Part shown: positions 63,839 through 64,000 of the stretch, in pieces | Layout of the letters: each line of letters starts with the position of its first letter | How positions within the stretch are numbered: the first letter of the stretch is position 1 | Origin: Paraburkholderia youngii | GTDB lineage: Bacteria; Pseudomonadota; Gammaproteobacteria; Burkholderiales; Burkholderiaceae | DNA length: 64,000 nucleotides | Assembly (NCBI RefSeq): GCF_013366925.1 | Contig: NZ_JAALDK010000001.1 | Coordinates: 3,837,165-3,901,164 of the forward strand | Reading direction: 5' to 3' | Notes under the pieces: model-generated | What the model saw: only the letters and a program-made list of their open reading frames with translations | Told to the model about the DNA's origin: nothing | Databases searched by the model: none | Position numbers and translations under genes: made by a program

Positions 63839-64000
63839 ATGACCGCAAGTAACTTCGATCCACATGGACGTGACCTCAATGCGGGGTACTTCTTCAAGCA
63901 ATCTGCCGAAGACTATGCGGCGGCAAGGTGTTGCCTGTTGAACGGTCTCTTCCCCGGCTTCGTGATGGCAGAGCAAGCCGTCGAGAAGCTAATTAAAGCG
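63839..64000 (+). CDS. HEPN-domain protein, N-terminal part
   Basis: The first 54 codons are in the window: after a variable start, QSAEDYAAARCCLLNGLF and GFVMAEQAVEKLIKA. An A-x-D-x-x-A helix followed by the QA-x-EK-x-x-KA helix is the HEPN signature. HEPN proteins occur as RNases in toxin-antitoxin and defence systems, often with a nucleotidyltransferase partner, and as non-catalytic versions. The RxxxxH motif would be further downstream, so function cannot be judged. Codon use is much less GC-rich than in the neighbours. Confidence 0.75.
   Translation, partial: MTASNFDPHGRDLNAGYFFKQSAEDYAAARCCLLNGLFPGFVMAEQAVEKLIKA

Overview
The window is GC-rich DNA from a betaproteobacterium of the Burkholderiaceae, most like Paraburkholderia. 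Pointers are the Burkholderia-type porin, the glnS, alaS, valS and galU neighbourhoods, the fused IolC, and an intergenic repeat of a kind I associate with Paraburkholderia. The window mixes ordinary chromosome with two regions that look acquired.

Region 1 (1-13.3 kb) is accessory and catabolic. It holds a LysR regulator, a short-chain dehydrogenase and a divergent AraC regulator. A 3-oxoacid reductase-like protein, a CoA-transferase and a MaoC-like hydratase follow, then a porin and two tandem paralogous cytochromes P450. A 28-residue ORF and a second dehydrogenase lie between the P450s. The set reads as uptake, hydroxylation, alcohol oxidation and CoA activation of an unknown hydrophobic substrate. 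The region decays into gene remnants and ends at a 25-bp tRNA 3'-end fragment followed by a strong terminator, which I read as the junction of an integrated island.

Region 2 (13.3-38.3 kb) is mostly core: a Cache chemoreceptor, a small surface-antigen-like protein, two Nudix hydrolases, an amino-acid binding protein, glnS, gamma-glutamyltransferase, a CoA-transferase, alaS, a LysR/MFS pair, threonine aldolase, an iron-type alcohol dehydrogenase, a thioesterase, a branched-chain amino-acid-type ABC transporter without its binding protein, and a trimeric autotransporter adhesin.

Region 3 (38.8-51.5 kb) is a myo-inositol catabolic locus. Leftward run a sugar ABC transporter (binding protein, permease, ATPase) and iolC, iolD, iolE, iolB. 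Rightward run an RpiR-type regulator and two Gfo/Idh dehydrogenases. A GGAA-N6-TTCC operator lies between the two arms. A relict hydroxyacid dehydrogenase sits beside the locus.

Region 4 (51.6-56.5 kb) holds tusA, galU and valS, then a long imperfect inverted repeat.

Region 5 (56.5 kb to the end) is the start of an integrative element: tyrosine integrase, AlpA-like and ParB-like proteins, a winged-helix replication protein, an excisionase-like protein, an HK97-type major capsid protein, a prohead protease, and a HEPN protein cut by the window edge. The replication gene carries five copies of an 11-bp iteron spaced exactly 22 bp apart. Because 22 is not a multiple of 3, the same DNA word is read in three frames, so selection acts on DNA, as expected for a replication origin inside its own initiator gene. 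The layout resembles a capsid-encoding phage satellite and is the most promising find here.
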